Below are positions 29,002-37,447 of a DNA stretch of 41,229 bases, in pieces. A model generated the notes under the pieces. It saw only the letters and a program-made list of their open reading frames with translations, ran no database searches and was not told where the DNA came from. Made by a program: the position numbers and the translations under genes. The stretch is from DASTCC01 sp035711465 (GTDB taxonomy: Bacteria > Acidobacteriota > Vicinamibacteria > Vicinamibacterales > SCN-69-37): assembly GCA_035711465.1 (NCBI GenBank), contig DASTCC010000368.1, positions 1-41,229 of the forward strand, read 5' to 3'. Position 1 is the stretch's first letter, and each line of letters begins with the position of its first letter.

Positions 29002-31590
29002 TCACTCCGCCCTCAGCGTTGCCGCCGGGTCGGTTCGGAGCGCGCGCCGCACCGGGACGTACATCGCGGCGATCGCGGCGGCGAGCAACAGCACGGCGAC
29101 AAGGGCGTAGCTGATCGGATCGGCGGGCGAGAGACCGAAGAGCAGGCCCTGCAGCGCCATCCCGACGATCGCGGACAGCGCCAGGCCGCCGGCGACGCCG
29201 CCGACCAGCGCGCCGCGGCTGGCTCGCGCGATCGATCGCCGGATGTCGCGGCGGCCGGCGCCGAGCGCCAAACGGATGCCGATCTCGCGGCGGCGCTCTT
29301 CGATGATGTACGAGAACACGCCGAAGATGCCGACCACGGCGAGCGCGAGCGCGACCAGGCCCAGCGCGCCGGCGGTGGCGGCGCCAAGCAGCGCGTTGTC
29401 GAGCGTCGACCGCGCGAGGTGTGCCAACGAGTTCGCGTCGACCAGACGCAGGCTGGGGTCGACGCCCTGGACCAGGGCGGCCAGCCGTTGGGTGACGTCC
29501 GGCGAGTCGGTCACGAGCAGCGCCGGCATGCCGACTCGCATCGGCGGTGTGTGCACGAGCGGCCGGATCTCACCGAGATAGCGCAGATGCGCGTTCCTCG
29601 CGACGCCGACGATGGTCACGGTCGAGTCGTCGAAGTCGATCTGGATCGCCTTGCCGATCGGATCGGCCCCGGGCCAGATCTGTTCGGCCAGGAGCTCGTT
29701 GATCACGGCCTCACGCGCGCGTGAATCGTCCGAGGCCCAGCGGCCGCGGACGAGCGGGACCTGCAGCACTGCGAACGACCGCGCGTTCATCGGCATCAGA
29801 TCGGCGCGGTAGTCGATGTTCGTGCCGGCCGGCCGGACGGAGGTGCTGATGCCGGACAGATTGCTGACCGGGATGACGTCGGCGATGCCGATGGCGAGCT
29901 CGCTCGACGCCGCGGCGGCTTCCAGACCGCTCCAGATCGCGTTGAACCGTTCGCGTGTGAGCTCGTCGCGAGTGGAGACCCGCGCCGCGATCGTCGTCTG
30001 CATCGCGAAATCCGACGTGCTCGTCGCCGCGTGATGGATACCGCGCGCGATCAGCGTCGCGGTCAGAATCAACACCATCGCGATCGCGATCTGCACGGCG
30101 AGCAGCACGCCGCGGGTACGGCCGGTCCGCGCCGAGATCGTCGCTGCCGCGCCGCGCCACGACACCCGCGTCGTCTGCAGCGCGGGTGCCAGGGACACGA
30201 TCAGACAGGCGATCGCGGTCAGTGTGGCCGTCAGCGCGCCGACGCGCCAGTCGGAGACGTACATCCCGTCGGGCCACTCGTCGGCGAGCTCCATGAGCGC
30301 CGGCACCGCCATCGTCGCCAGCCAGGCGAGCGCGCCCGCGAGCCCTGCGAGCACCAGTCCCTCCGTCAGCAGCTGGCGGATGATTCGTGGGCGGCTCGCG
30401 CCGAGCGAGAGGCGGACGACGATCTCGCGCTGACGCCGAAGGCTGCGCGCGAGATGCAGGTTGCCGACGTTGGCGCAGGTGAGGATGAGGACGAGGACCA
30501 CACCGGCGGCAATCAAACCAATGACGCGCATCATGCCAGTGGGCGCGCCGCGGCCGTCGAACGGGGCCGTGCCGAACAAGTCGACCGTCACCGGCGCCAG
30601 ACCACGCTCGGCGCGCTCGGCATTGGTCAGGAGCGCCAGCTCTTCGCGCACTTGATCGCGGGTGAATCCTTCACGCGCCCGGCCCATCAGACTCACGCAG
30701 CAACTGTGCTCATTGAGTACCACGGTCGACGGCGGTGAGTCCTTTCGGACCAGTGGCGCGGTGGCGAGCGGCATGAACAGGGCCACGCGCCGGGGGCCGA
30801 AGCCGTCGAGGCCAGGCGCGAGCACGCCAACCACCGTGAAATCGGTCTGGAAGACCTTCACGGTCTTGCCGAGGACGTTCGGGTCGGCGTTGAAGTAGTT
30901 CCGCCAGCTGCGATCGGTCAGCACGGCAACTCGATCGTCGTCCGATGCGCGGCTGCCAAGTCCGGTCCCCAGCTGCATCGGCGCGTGGAGCGTCTCGAGG
31001 AATCCGTCAGACACGAAATAGACGAAGGGCACGTACGGCGATTCGACGACCTCCGGTCCGGAGACCCGGTGCCAGTTGGGCATCGCGACGGCGTAGTCGG
31101 CTGTCTTGGCTCTTTCGCGGAGCAGCTTGAAGCCGGCGTAGGTAAACCCGTCGTCGACGCGCCCGGGACCGGGTGGCTGAATCACCGAAGCCAGGAACAC
31201 CCGAGACGCATCCGGCACGTTCCAGGGACGATGGAACAAGCCGTAGTACATCGTGAAGCCGATCGCGACGAGTCCCAGTCCGAGCGTCAGCATCAGGACG
31301 GCGGCGGTCGTGAAGCCGCGTTCCCGCCGCAGGCTGCGGAACCCGTAGCGGGCGTCCTGCACGAACTGCTGGAGCAGCGCCGGCAGCCACACCGCGCGCG
31401 AGTCCTCGCGCGCGAGCGTGACGTTGCCGAGATCGCGCATCGCACGTGACCCTGCATCCGCCGCCGGCGCGCCGGCCCGCGCATGTTCGTCGGCCGCCAG
31501 CGACCGGTGCGTGCCGATCTCCTCGTCCAGATCGTCTTCGAAGTGGCGGTACTTCAGGCGCGCTCGCAGCCGTCGAATCCAGGCAGGCAT
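29002..31590 (-). CDS. ADOP-type MacB/FtsX permease 3
   Basis: 862 residues from ATG 31590 (two GTG codons precede it in frame; GAAGAGG lies at the right distance). The N-terminal charged region (RRLRARLKYRHFEDDLDEEI, then GTHRSLAADEHAR) is the PadR-linked ADOP type. TM1 (TTAAVLMLTLGLGLVAIGF) opens the transmembrane part, a MacB periplasmic core follows, then FtsX block 1 (CANVGNLHLARSLRRQREIV, VRLSLGASR) and block 2 (YIIEERRREIGIRLALGAGR). No ATPase is encoded with it. It is 22 bases behind its PadR gene and must be transcribed from the same promoter. The substrate is unknown; export of an envelope component or toxic compound is the usual view. Confidence 0.9.
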   Translation of the reverse strand: MPAWIRRLRARLKYRHFEDDLDEEIGTHRSLAADEHARAGAPAADAGSRAMRDLGNVTLAREDSRAVWLPALLQQFVQDARYGFRSLRRERGFTTAAVLMLTLGLGLVAIGFTMYYGLFHRPWNVPDASRVFLASVIQPPGPGRVDDGFTYAGFKLLRERAKTADYAVAMPNWHRVSGPEVVESPYVPFVYFVSDGFLETLHAPMQLGTGLGSRASDDDRVAVLTDRSWRNYFNADPNVLGKTVKVFQTDFTVVGVLAPGLDGFGPRRVALFMPLATAPLVRKDSPPSTVVLNEHSCCVSLMGRAREGFTRDQVREELALLTNAERAERGLAPVTVDLFGTAPFDGRGAPTGMMRVIGLIAAGVVLVLILTCANVGNLHLARSLRRQREIVVRLSLGASRPRIIRQLLTEGLVLAGLAGALAWLATMAVPALMELADEWPDGMYVSDWRVGALTATLTAIACLIVSLAPALQTTRVSWRGAAATISARTGRTRGVLLAVQIAIAMVLILTATLIARGIHHAATSTSDFAMQTTIAARVSTRDELTRERFNAIWSGLEAAAASSELAIGIADVIPVSNLSGISTSVRPAGTNIDYRADLMPMNARSFAVLQVPLVRGRWASDDSRAREAVINELLAEQIWPGADPIGKAIQIDFDDSTVTIVGVARNAHLRYLGEIRPLVHTPPMRVGMPALLVTDSPDVTQRLAALVQGVDPSLRLVDANSLAHLARSTLDNALLGAATAGALGLVALALAVVGIFGVFSYIIEERRREIGIRLALGAGRRDIRRSIARASRGALVGGVAGGLALSAIVGMALQGLLFGLSPADPISYALVAVLLLAAAIAAMYVPVRRALRTDPAATLRAE

Positions 31591-31612
31591 CACCACCTCT
31601 TCACGTATTGAC

Positions 31613-31945
31613 TCACGCCGTTTCCATCACTCGCTGAATCGCCGCGATCACCTGGTCGAATTCCTTTCGCTCGGCGGCAAGATGCTTCCGGCCGTCACGC
31701 GTGATCGTGTAGTACCGCGCGCGCCGGTTGTTTTCGGACGGGCCCCATTCGGCGTCGACGAAGCCGTGGAGCAGGAGCCGCTGCAGCGCGGGATAGAGCG
31801 AGCTTTCGCCGACCTGGAGGACGTCGCGCGAGAGCAGCTTCAGTCGCTGGGCGATGCCGTAGCCGTGCAGACGCTCGCCGGCAACGATCCGGAGAATCAG
31901 CATGTCGAGCGTGCCGGGGAGAAGATCCGGAGCGGTTACCGCCAT
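31613..31945 (-). CDS. PadR-family transcriptional repressor
   Basis: 110 residues from ATG 31945. The winged helix is complete: LLPGTLDMLILRIVAGERLH and GYGIAQRLKLLSRDVLQVGE form the first helices and SSLYPALQRLLLHGFVDAEW the recognition helix, followed by wing NNRRARYYTITRDGRKHLA and a short C-terminal dimer helix (PadR-s1 length). It is the first gene of an operon with ADOP permease 3. A sigma-70-like promoter and a perfect 9-bp inverted repeat lie 21-73 bases upstream, consistent with autorepression. A longer open frame upstream would read through the operator and was rejected. Confidence 0.9.
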   Translation of the reverse strand: MAVTAPDLLPGTLDMLILRIVAGERLHGYGIAQRLKLLSRDVLQVGESSLYPALQRLLLHGFVDAEWGPSENNRRARYYTITRDGRKHLAAERKEFDQVIAAIQRVMETA

Positions 31946-31965
31946 CGCATCGGTGCCTCGCTGCG

Positions 31966-31986
31966 TCCCATCGTTAGACGATGGGA
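31966..31986. promoter_or_regulatory. Probable PadR operator
   Basis: TCCCATCGT and ACGATGGGA form a perfect 9-bp inverted repeat around TAG. It begins four bases downstream of the -10 box of the PadR promoter, hence at the transcription start, where a repressor would block initiation. Confidence 0.65.
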
Positions 31987-31989
31987 GAG

Positions 31990-32018
31990 ACGATAGCGTT
32001 CCTGACGGCGCAGCGCAA
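31990..32018 (-). promoter_or_regulatory. Promoter of the PadR-ADOP3 operon
   Basis: On the minus strand TTGCGC (32018-32013) and TATCGT (31995-31990) are separated by exactly 17 bases. The -10 half TATCGT shares ATCGT with the operator that follows. Confidence 0.6.
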
Positions 32019-32032
32019 GTGGGGGGCAGCAA

Positions 32033-33733
32033 TCAGTCAGACAAGCGGAGCGGGTTGATCTCGGTCGGCAGCTGGTCTTCGAATTCGAGCGGCCGATCGG
32101 CGGCATGCTGGCGCCGCTGCCGGCGCAGCCAGAGCGCGGCCGATTCCAGGGCGACGATCGCGAATACGAACGCGGCCGGTACGTACATCGAGGCGAGCGA
32201 GAACGCTGTCCCGAACGTCGTGAAGCCGACGAACGCCGCGAAACCGAAGACGACGACCTGCGGCACGAAACCCTGGCCCGGAATATAGGAACAGGTGAAC
32301 GGCAGTCGGCCCCAGTCGCTCATCAACCACTCGACGTAGATCGTTCCCCAGAGCCAGGCGAAGATCGCGATCGGCAGCGCCCCGGGGCCCTCGGCGAGCC
32401 ACAGCAGCGGCAGCATCGCCGCGATCGGCAAGCCCACGCCCCATCGGCGCACCACCTGAACCGCGGCGCCGACCTGATCGGCCCGCGCATGCGGCCGCTC
32501 GGTGATCCGGAACACCCAGTTCGCGCGTTGTTCGATCGGCAAGCGCAGTGACGTCCGAGCGGCGCGGCAGGCCACGAAGATCAACGCGAACATCGGCCAC
32601 ACGAGGCTGGCGACGCGACCTTGCGTCGACGGCGCGCCGGCCGCGAGCCAGGCGGGTGTGCCGGCGGCAATCAGCGAGTTGGCCGCGATCCCGGCGCCGA
32701 TTGCGGAGAGCGTCACCAGCACCCCCTGGTGCATCACGCTGCGCCTGAAGGTCAGCGCCGTGAAGGCACGCACTACCGACGCCGCCGACGTGGGTCTCGG
32801 CCATCGCCAGCAAAAGACCAGCCGATGCCACGCGGGCGCGCGCTCGGCCGCCGGGCGGCTCAACACCAGATCGAAACGTCGATAGAGCATGGCGTAGGCA
32901 AGCACCGCCATCGACGACGCGACAGTGAACGCGGCCAACGCAGTGGCGGCCAGCGCCGCGTAGCGACCATCTCCGAGCAGCCACCGCTCGAGACCAACGA
33001 ACCACGCCGGCGGCGTCAGGTACAACCACCAGGCATCGTCGCGAAACGCCCCGGTCCGTGCCGACAATCGGACGAGCCCGGGCAGCGCGAGGACGAGCGC
33101 GGCGAGCAGCGCGCTCTTGAGCGCGGCCGAGATCTCGAGCAGCCGCGATCGTGGCAGCCCCAGCAGAAGCGCGCCCTGCAGGGCGGTGACGGCGAGCACG
33201 GCGAACAACGACGCCGCGCCGTTCGCGACGGCGTAAGCGGCGATGCTCGGAACGAACGGTCCAGCCCACCGGTTGAACGCCATCACCGCGGCCAGCGGCA
33301 TCAGCGCGGCCTGCGCCGCCACGATGAACTGGCCGAGGAACATCGCCAGCGCCAGGAGCTTGGCGCCGAAAATCAGTCGATCGCTGATCGGCAGCGCGCG
33401 AAGGGCGCGGAAGTCTGTCTCGTCGGGAAACAGCGAGTGGCTGACCAGCACCGTCACGAACGCCGCGATCCACATCGTCACGCCGAACATGAACGCGTGA
33501 TCCGCGGTCATCGCGAGCTGGTACCGCTCGCTGCCGCCGGCGCCGAGGGCCGCGTACTTGGCGGCGAATATCCGCGTCAGGACGAGGCCGAGCGACAGGA
33601 ACACGGCGCAGACGCCGAGGATCATCCGCGTCAGACGATCGGTGCCGGCGTCGGACAGAAAGCCGAGGTCGAACAGGCCGTCGAAGAAGTGGCGGGTCAG
33701 CCGCCACGCCGGGCGATCCCGCCAGTCGGTCAT
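32033..33733 (-). CDS. ABC-2 type exporter permease
   Basis: 566 residues from ATG 33733, whose ATGA overlaps the stop of the ATPase gene. About twelve hydrophobic segments are seen, including VCAVFLSLGLVLTRIFAAKY, MFGVTMWIAAFVTVLVSHSL, VANGAASLFAVLAVTALQGA, and AAALLGxx-like helices in the second half (ASLVWPMFALIFVACRAART, PIAIFAWLWGTIYVEWLMSD). The first cytoplasmic piece DETDFRALRALPISDRLIFG is the coupling helix typical of this group, following the ATPase. It exports an unknown compound together with the ATPase. The tail (RRQRRQHAADRPLEFEDQLP) is cytoplasmic. Reading frames farther upstream in the same phase lie antisense-like over the ATPase gene and are not coding. Confidence 0.85.
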   Translation of the reverse strand: MTDWRDRPAWRLTRHFFDGLFDLGFLSDAGTDRLTRMILGVCAVFLSLGLVLTRIFAAKYAALGAGGSERYQLAMTADHAFMFGVTMWIAAFVTVLVSHSLFPDETDFRALRALPISDRLIFGAKLLALAMFLGQFIVAAQAALMPLAAVMAFNRWAGPFVPSIAAYAVANGAASLFAVLAVTALQGALLLGLPRSRLLEISAALKSALLAALVLALPGLVRLSARTGAFRDDAWWLYLTPPAWFVGLERWLLGDGRYAALAATALAAFTVASSMAVLAYAMLYRRFDLVLSRPAAERAPAWHRLVFCWRWPRPTSAASVVRAFTALTFRRSVMHQGVLVTLSAIGAGIAANSLIAAGTPAWLAAGAPSTQGRVASLVWPMFALIFVACRAARTSLRLPIEQRANWVFRITERPHARADQVGAAVQVVRRWGVGLPIAAMLPLLWLAEGPGALPIAIFAWLWGTIYVEWLMSDWGRLPFTCSYIPGQGFVPQVVVFGFAAFVGFTTFGTAFSLASMYVPAAFVFAIVALESAALWLRRQRRQHAADRPLEFEDQLPTEINPLRLSD

Positions 33734-34494
33734 GACAGGCGAATGGCGTCGACGATCTGCCGCGCGACCGGGACACAGTCCGGTTGCGCGGTCGCTTGTA
33801 CGAAGAGCGCTTCGAGAGAACCGGCGCCGGCCGAGGTGAGATCCGAGACCTGTCCTTCGCTGACCAGCCGCCCGGCCGAGAGGATCACCACGCGCGAGCA
33901 CAGCTTCTCGACCATGTCGAAACGATGCGTGCTGAACAGGATCATCTTGCCGTCGGCGGCCAGCAGCTGCAGGAGCGAGCGGAAGAGCAAACCGGCGTTG
34001 ACGTCGAGGCCGGAGAACGGCTCGTCGAGCACCAGCAGATCCGGGTTGTGAAGCAGCGCCGCGGCGACGAGCACTCGCTGCCGCATCCCTTTCGAATAGG
34101 CGCGCATCGTCCGGTAGCGGCTGTCGTGCAGCTGAAAGAGCTCCAGCAGCCGCGCGATCTTCTCGTCGAGCACCCGGCCCGGCATGCCGCGCAGACGCCC
34201 GACGAGCGTCAGGTACTCCGACGCCGTCAGGTGCGTATAAAGGAAGGGCTCTTCGGGGACATAGCCGATGCGTCGCTTGTAGGCGACGGGATCTTGAGCA
34301 TGGCGCACGCCGTCGAGCGCAATCGATCCTGCACTCGGCTCGAGCAGCCCGACGACGATGTTGACGGTCGTGCTCTTGCCGGAGCCGTTCGGTCCGAGAT
34401 AGCCGACGACCTCGCCGGGATGCAGGTCGAAGCTGACGCGATCGAGCGCGAGGACGCCGCCGTAGCGCTTGGTGAGTCCGCGCGCTTGGAGCAT
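33730..34494 (-). CDS. ABC transporter ATPase
   Basis: 254 residues. All nucleotide-binding motifs are present: Walker A GPNGSGKST at 34-42, Q-loop region GYVPEEP, signature YSKGMRQRV, Walker B LLVLDEP, D-loop SGLD and switch histidine STHRFD. The usual LSGGQ is replaced by YSKGM, common in exporters of the CcmA/NatA class (drug, antibiotic or polysaccharide export). It is encoded between the 146-residue membrane protein (gap of three bases) and the permease (four-base overlap), so the three act as one complex. Expression is set by the upstream PadR. Confidence 0.95.
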   Translation of the reverse strand: MLQARGLTKRYGGVLALDRVSFDLHPGEVVGYLGPNGSGKSTTVNIVVGLLEPSAGSIALDGVRHAQDPVAYKRRIGYVPEEPFLYTHLTASEYLTLVGRLRGMPGRVLDEKIARLLELFQLHDSRYRTMRAYSKGMRQRVLVAAALLHNPDLLVLDEPFSGLDVNAGLLFRSLLQLLAADGKMILFSTHRFDMVEKLCSRVVILSAGRLVSEGQVSDLTSAGAGSLEALFVQATAQPDCVPVARQIVDAIRLS

Positions 34495-34497
34495 GGC

Positions 34498-34938
34498 TCA
34501 GCGCCGCCGGCGAGCCAGGTGCGGCGAGAAGCAGACGGTCAGCAGGATCGTCGTCGCGATCAGCAGGACGCTGACGACGGCGAGCAGCACGAGCGACATG
34601 AGTTCCGCATCGGGCCGTTCCGCCGGCAACTGAAATGACAGGCGGCTGACGACACCGACGATGGCCGAGACGAGCGCGAGCGGGACGATCGCCGCGACCA
34701 AAGCGATGATCGGCCAGCCGGAGCGCAGCCACTGAACCGCGATCGTGAGTGCGAAGTCGCGGATGGTCTCGGCGTGGAAACGCAGTAGCGCGCGACGTCC
34801 AGCGGTCGCGGCCTCGCTGCGCGCGCTGTCCACGTGCTCGCGCATCTCCTCGGCAAACTCGGTGCGGAACGCCGGTGGGTAGAGGAAGAGCGCGGCGCGG
34901 TAGAGCAGGACGTCGAAGGGCGGCCGCAGCGTTGACAT
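34498..34938 (-). CDS. Membrane protein of the PadR-exporter operon
   Basis: 146 residues. Cytoplasmic N-terminus (RPPFDVLLYRAALFLYPPAF, then RTEFAEEMREHVDSARSEA) resembles the lead of ADOP permeases, then two membrane helices (WPIIALVAAIVPLALVSAIV and MSLVLLAVVSVLLIATTILL) and a basic tail. It has no transport motif of its own. Position between PadR and the ATPase, with three-base gaps on both sides, shows that it belongs to the exporter, perhaps as an assembly or coupling subunit. It might be a remnant of a larger ADOP-like N-terminus. Confidence 0.7.
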   Translation of the reverse strand: MSTLRPPFDVLLYRAALFLYPPAFRTEFAEEMREHVDSARSEAATAGRRALLRFHAETIRDFALTIAVQWLRSGWPIIALVAAIVPLALVSAIVGVVSRLSFQLPAERPDAELMSLVLLAVVSVLLIATTILLTVCFSPHLARRRR

Positions 34939-34941
34939 GAT

Positions 34942-35271
34942 TCAGCCGCGCGTCGGTCTGATGAGCACGCGCTCGGCGCGGGCGGTGCGCACGAGCGCGT
35001 CGAGCCGCTCCATCTCGGTGCGGAGGGCCTCGCGGCCGTCGCGGGTGAGGCGGTAGTAGCGGCGTGCCTTGGCGGTGGCCTGGAGGCCCACGACCTCCTC
35101 GACCCAGCCGCACTCCATCAGCCGCTGCAGCGTGCCGTAGAGCGTGCCCGGTCCGAGGCGCACGCGCGCGTTCGTCTGCCGCAGCACTTCTTTGAAGATG
35201 CCGTAGCCATGGCGCTCCTGCGACGCGAGCGAGAGCAGGACGTGTACGACTGCGCTGGTGAGCGGCGCCAT
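34942..35271 (-). CDS. PadR-family transcriptional repressor of the ABC-2 exporter
   Basis: 109 residues. APLTSAVVHVLLSLASQERH and GYGIFKEVLRQTNARVRLG form the first helices, PGTLYGTLQRLMECGWVEEV the recognition helix, and AKARRYYRLTRDGREALRTE the wing; the end is a short dimer helix. It leads the exporter operon. A sigma-70-like promoter (TTGACT, 17 bases, TATATC) lies 12-40 bases upstream with an inverted repeat between the two boxes. PadR-type autorepression released by an exporter substrate is the likely logic. ATG 35271 follows no strong Shine-Dalgarno. Confidence 0.9.
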   Translation of the reverse strand: MAPLTSAVVHVLLSLASQERHGYGIFKEVLRQTNARVRLGPGTLYGTLQRLMECGWVEEVVGLQATAKARRYYRLTRDGREALRTEMERLDALVRTARAERVLIRPTRG

Positions 35272-35282
35272 GGTCCGTCACA

Positions 35283-35311
35283 GATATATCCGTGACAGAT
35301 ATACCAGTCAA
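35283..35311 (-). promoter_or_regulatory. Promoter and operator of the PadR-exporter operon
   Basis: On the minus strand TTGACT (35311-35306) and TATATC (35288-35283) are exactly 17 bases apart. Inside lies the inverted repeat TATATC-N7-GATATA (plus-strand 35285-35303), and the word ACAGATATA is repeated directly at 35280 and 35295. A repressor bound here would exclude RNA polymerase. Confidence 0.65.
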
Positions 35312-35336
35312 GAGGAAGCCGCTGAAAACTCGGGTC

Positions 35337-35366
35337 TTGATTTGCCGCCCGATCGTTCGCTATATT
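35337..35366 (+). promoter_or_regulatory. Promoter of the PhnB-like gene
   Basis: TTGATT (35337-35342) and TATATT (35361-35366) are 18 bases apart, 38 bases before ATG 35404. AT-rich hexamers are rare in this sequence, so the match is meaningful. Confidence 0.5.
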
Positions 35367-35403
35367 TTCGCCCCTGTCCGTCGCTCACGTGAGGATGCCC
35401 CCA

Positions 35404-35958
35404 ATGGCGAAAAAGGCGAAGAAGGCGAAGACGATCACGAAGAAGACCGCGCGGCCGGTCAAGACCGCAAGGACGTCCACGGCGCCGAAGAAGCAGGTGG
35501 CGCCTGTTCCAGCTGGCTATCACACCGTGACGCCGTATCTGATCTGCCGCGGCGCCGCGGACGCGATGGCGTTCTACAGGAAAGCGTTCGGCGCGAAAGA
35601 ACGGATGCGCATGGACGGCCCCGACGGCAGCATCGCCCACGCCGAGATGCAGATCGGCGGATCGATGATCATGCTCGGCGACGAGAACCCGCGGATGGGC
35701 GCTCAGTCGCCGCTGTCGATCGGCGGCACGGCGGTCCACATCTTTTTGTATCTGCCCAACGTCGACAAAGCCTTCGCGCAGGCCGTCGCCGCAGGCGCCA
35801 AAGCGGAGATGCCGCCCACCGATATGTTCTGGGGCGATCGCTACGCCAAGCTGGCCGATCCGTACGGCCACAAGTGGTCGATGGCCACGCACATGGAAGA
35901 CGTGTCGCCCAAGGAAATGGCCCGCCGTGGGGCAGAGGCGATGAAGAGCATGGGCTAG
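35404..35958 (+). CDS. PhnB-like VOC protein with Lys-rich N-terminal tail
   Basis: 184 residues from ATG 35404 (GAGG nine bases upstream). The first 35 residues are a basic low-complexity tail (AKKAKKAKTITKKTARPVK and so on), like histone-H1/AlgP tails that bind DNA or polyanions. The rest is a VOC domain of the PhnB type: YHTVTPYLICRGAADAMAFY, RKAFGAKERMRM, IAHAEMQIGGSMIMLGDENP and DRYAKLADPYGHKWSMATHM. The VOC part is usually a dimer with a binding pocket; no enzymatic activity is established for PhnB-like proteins. The tail is an unusual addition. It converges on the ATPase gene across the large palindrome. Confidence 0.8.
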   Translation: MAKKAKKAKTITKKTARPVKTARTSTAPKKQVAPVPAGYHTVTPYLICRGAADAMAFYRKAFGAKERMRMDGPDGSIAHAEMQIGGSMIMLGDENPRMGAQSPLSIGGTAVHIFLYLPNVDKAFAQAVAAGAKAEMPPTDMFWGDRYAKLADPYGHKWSMATHMEDVSPKEMARRGAEAMKSMG

Positions 35959-35971
35959 AAACTCAGAACTC

Positions 35972-36085
35972 AGAACTCAGAACTTCGAACTCGGAACTTG
36001 GATTCCCGGGCCGCGGGTCTTGCTGATCCGCGGCCATTGTTTTCCCGGTGCAGAACCAAGTTCCAAGTTCGAAGTTCTGAGTTCT
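35972..36085. repeat. Long inverted repeat, 30-bp arms with nested hairpin
   Basis: The left arm 35972-36001 (begins AGAACTCAGAACTTCGAACT) and right arm 36056-36085 (begins CCAAGTTCCAAGTTCGAAGT) match at 29 of 30 positions. The 54 bases between them hold a second perfect stem GGCCGCGG (36009-36016) / CCGCGGCC (36028-36035). It lies between convergent genes. The repeated words AAGTTC/GAACTT recur at 27903-27925, 37248-37304 and 37448-37489. Confidence 0.75.
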
Positions 36086-36098
36086 ACGTTGACAAGCG

Positions 36099-37247
36099 TC
36101 AGTACGTCCGCCTGGCCACCCACTCACGCATCAGCGAATCGACGACGGCGTAGTGTCCGTCCTCCTCGCGCGCGATCAGGTCTTCGCGCACGAGTGCCGC
36201 AAGCGCCGCCTGCACCGTGGAGGCGCCGCCGAGGCGATGCCGATCGCGCGTCTCGACGGCGAGCAACTCGCGGCCGCGTTCGAGGACGACGGCGCGAAGG
36301 ACGGCGCGCTGGCCGAGCGTCAGCTTCTGCCAGATCGCTTCGAACATCGGCTCCTGTTCGCCGAGCAGGCGGTGCAGCGTCGCGTGGAGGTCCTCGAGCC
36401 CGACGCGTCGCTGCCGCGCTGCCGCGACGTCGTCCCAGGTCTCGTGCGCCAGGCGCTGCACGTCGTAGGGCAGGTTGCCTGACAGATCGACAACCGCGGC
36501 GCCGAGGCCGTTCTCCGGCGCGAGTCCAGACTTCGCGAAGCGGGTGTCGACGAACGACGCGAACGTCTCGGCGGGAATCTTCCGCAGCCGCAGCACCGGC
36601 CCGGCCTTGTAGAACGGCCGCCGCGGGCCGATCATCGCTTCCATCAGGCTCGGCTCGGATCCGGCGAAGACGTAGCCGACCTGCCGCTGCTGCTGCACCG
36701 CCGCGCGCAACGCCGGCTCGACGGCCGCGCCGCCGAACGATCCGATCGCCTGGAATTCGTCGAGCGCGATCGCCAGCCGCCGGCCGCCCCGCGCGGCAAT
36801 GCGCGCCGGCAGCGCGAAGACCTCGTCGGCGAGCCGCGCCGCGTCGCGCGGCGTCCGGATGCCCGGAAACGCGATCGCGACGCCCGCGCCGCCGCCCGGC
36901 TCCACGCGCACCTCGGGCGTGACCCCGCCGAACAGCTCGCGCAGCCACGACCTGCTCCGCGGCGTCCGCGCGTCGAGGTTGACGAGCGCCCGGGCGTAGC
37001 CCTCGAGGAAGCCGACGTAGGAGCTGAAGCTGCTGACCGTGAACTCGAGCGTCACCACGTTGCGCCGCTGCAGCGTCCGGAAGGCCTGGTGAACGAGCGA
37101 CGACTTGCCGTAGCGCCGCGGCGAGATCAGAAATATCTTCTGCCCGTCGGCGAGATCGGCGGTGAGCCGGCCGAGCTCATCGGCCCGTCCGACGAACGCC
37201 GACGCCGGAACGATTTCGCCGTAGACGAAGGGGTTGGACGGGGGCAT
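36099..37247 (-). CDS. AAA ATPase (archaeal ATPase_2-like) with winged-helix tail
   Basis: 382 residues from ATG 37247. It opens with PPSNPFVYGEIVPASAFVGR (the 'FxGR' lead of this family). Walker A is SPRRYGKSS (42-50) and Walker B LAIALDEFQ with D163-E164; VGYVFAGSEPSLM is the sensor region. Residues from about 300 form a winged-helix domain (TLGQRAVLRAVVLERGRELL, AALAALVREDLIAREEDGHY). This is the STAND-like ATPase_2 family common in archaea and scattered in bacteria, of uncertain role, perhaps in signalling or DNA transactions. It is a lone gene bounded on both sides by copies of the palindromic repeats (35972-36085; 37285-37304 and 37448-37489). An upstream TTG start at 37265 would add six residues but lies within the repeat. 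Confidence 0.8.
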   Translation of the reverse strand: MPPSNPFVYGEIVPASAFVGRADELGRLTADLADGQKIFLISPRRYGKSSLVHQAFRTLQRRNVVTLEFTVSSFSSYVGFLEGYARALVNLDARTPRSRSWLRELFGGVTPEVRVEPGGGAGVAIAFPGIRTPRDAARLADEVFALPARIAARGGRRLAIALDEFQAIGSFGGAAVEPALRAAVQQQRQVGYVFAGSEPSLMEAMIGPRRPFYKAGPVLRLRKIPAETFASFVDTRFAKSGLAPENGLGAAVVDLSGNLPYDVQRLAHETWDDVAAARQRRVGLEDLHATLHRLLGEQEPMFEAIWQKLTLGQRAVLRAVVLERGRELLAVETRDRHRLGGASTVQAALAALVREDLIAREEDGHYAVVDSLMREWVARRTY

Positions 37248-37284
37248 GGGAAACTTGGAGCTCAAAACTAGAACTGAAAACTAA

Positions 37285-37304
37285 GAACTGGAAACCGGGT
37301 TCCA
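37285..37304. repeat. Decayed hairpin repeat upstream of the ATPase gene
   Basis: GAACTGGAAACC pairs with GGGTTCCA (part of a longer match to GGTTCC), and the flanks repeat GAACT/AAACT words from 37250 to 37310. It looks like an eroded copy of the AAGTTC family, lying in the 290-base gap between the ATPase and the radical SAM genes. Confidence 0.4.
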
Positions 37305-37447
37305 GGGTTCTCGGTGCTCCTGCCGCGGTACGTCGATGAACGTAATGATTACGTAATATGACGTAACGGGGCTCTGTGTCAAGGCTTCGGACGCCCCATG
37401 CCTCGACGAGGCTACGCCTGCAACCGAACCCACTCGTAACCGGACTG

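Noticed and set aside
33734..35311. Upstream extension of the ABC-2 permease frame
   Set aside because: The same phase runs on over the ATPase, the 146-residue protein and PadR, but reads as Arg-rich noise; the permease starts at the ATGA overlap, 33733.
35972..36085. Palindrome as an IS or transposon end
   Set aside because: No transposase or target-site duplication seen; the neighbouring ATPase has no transposition domain.
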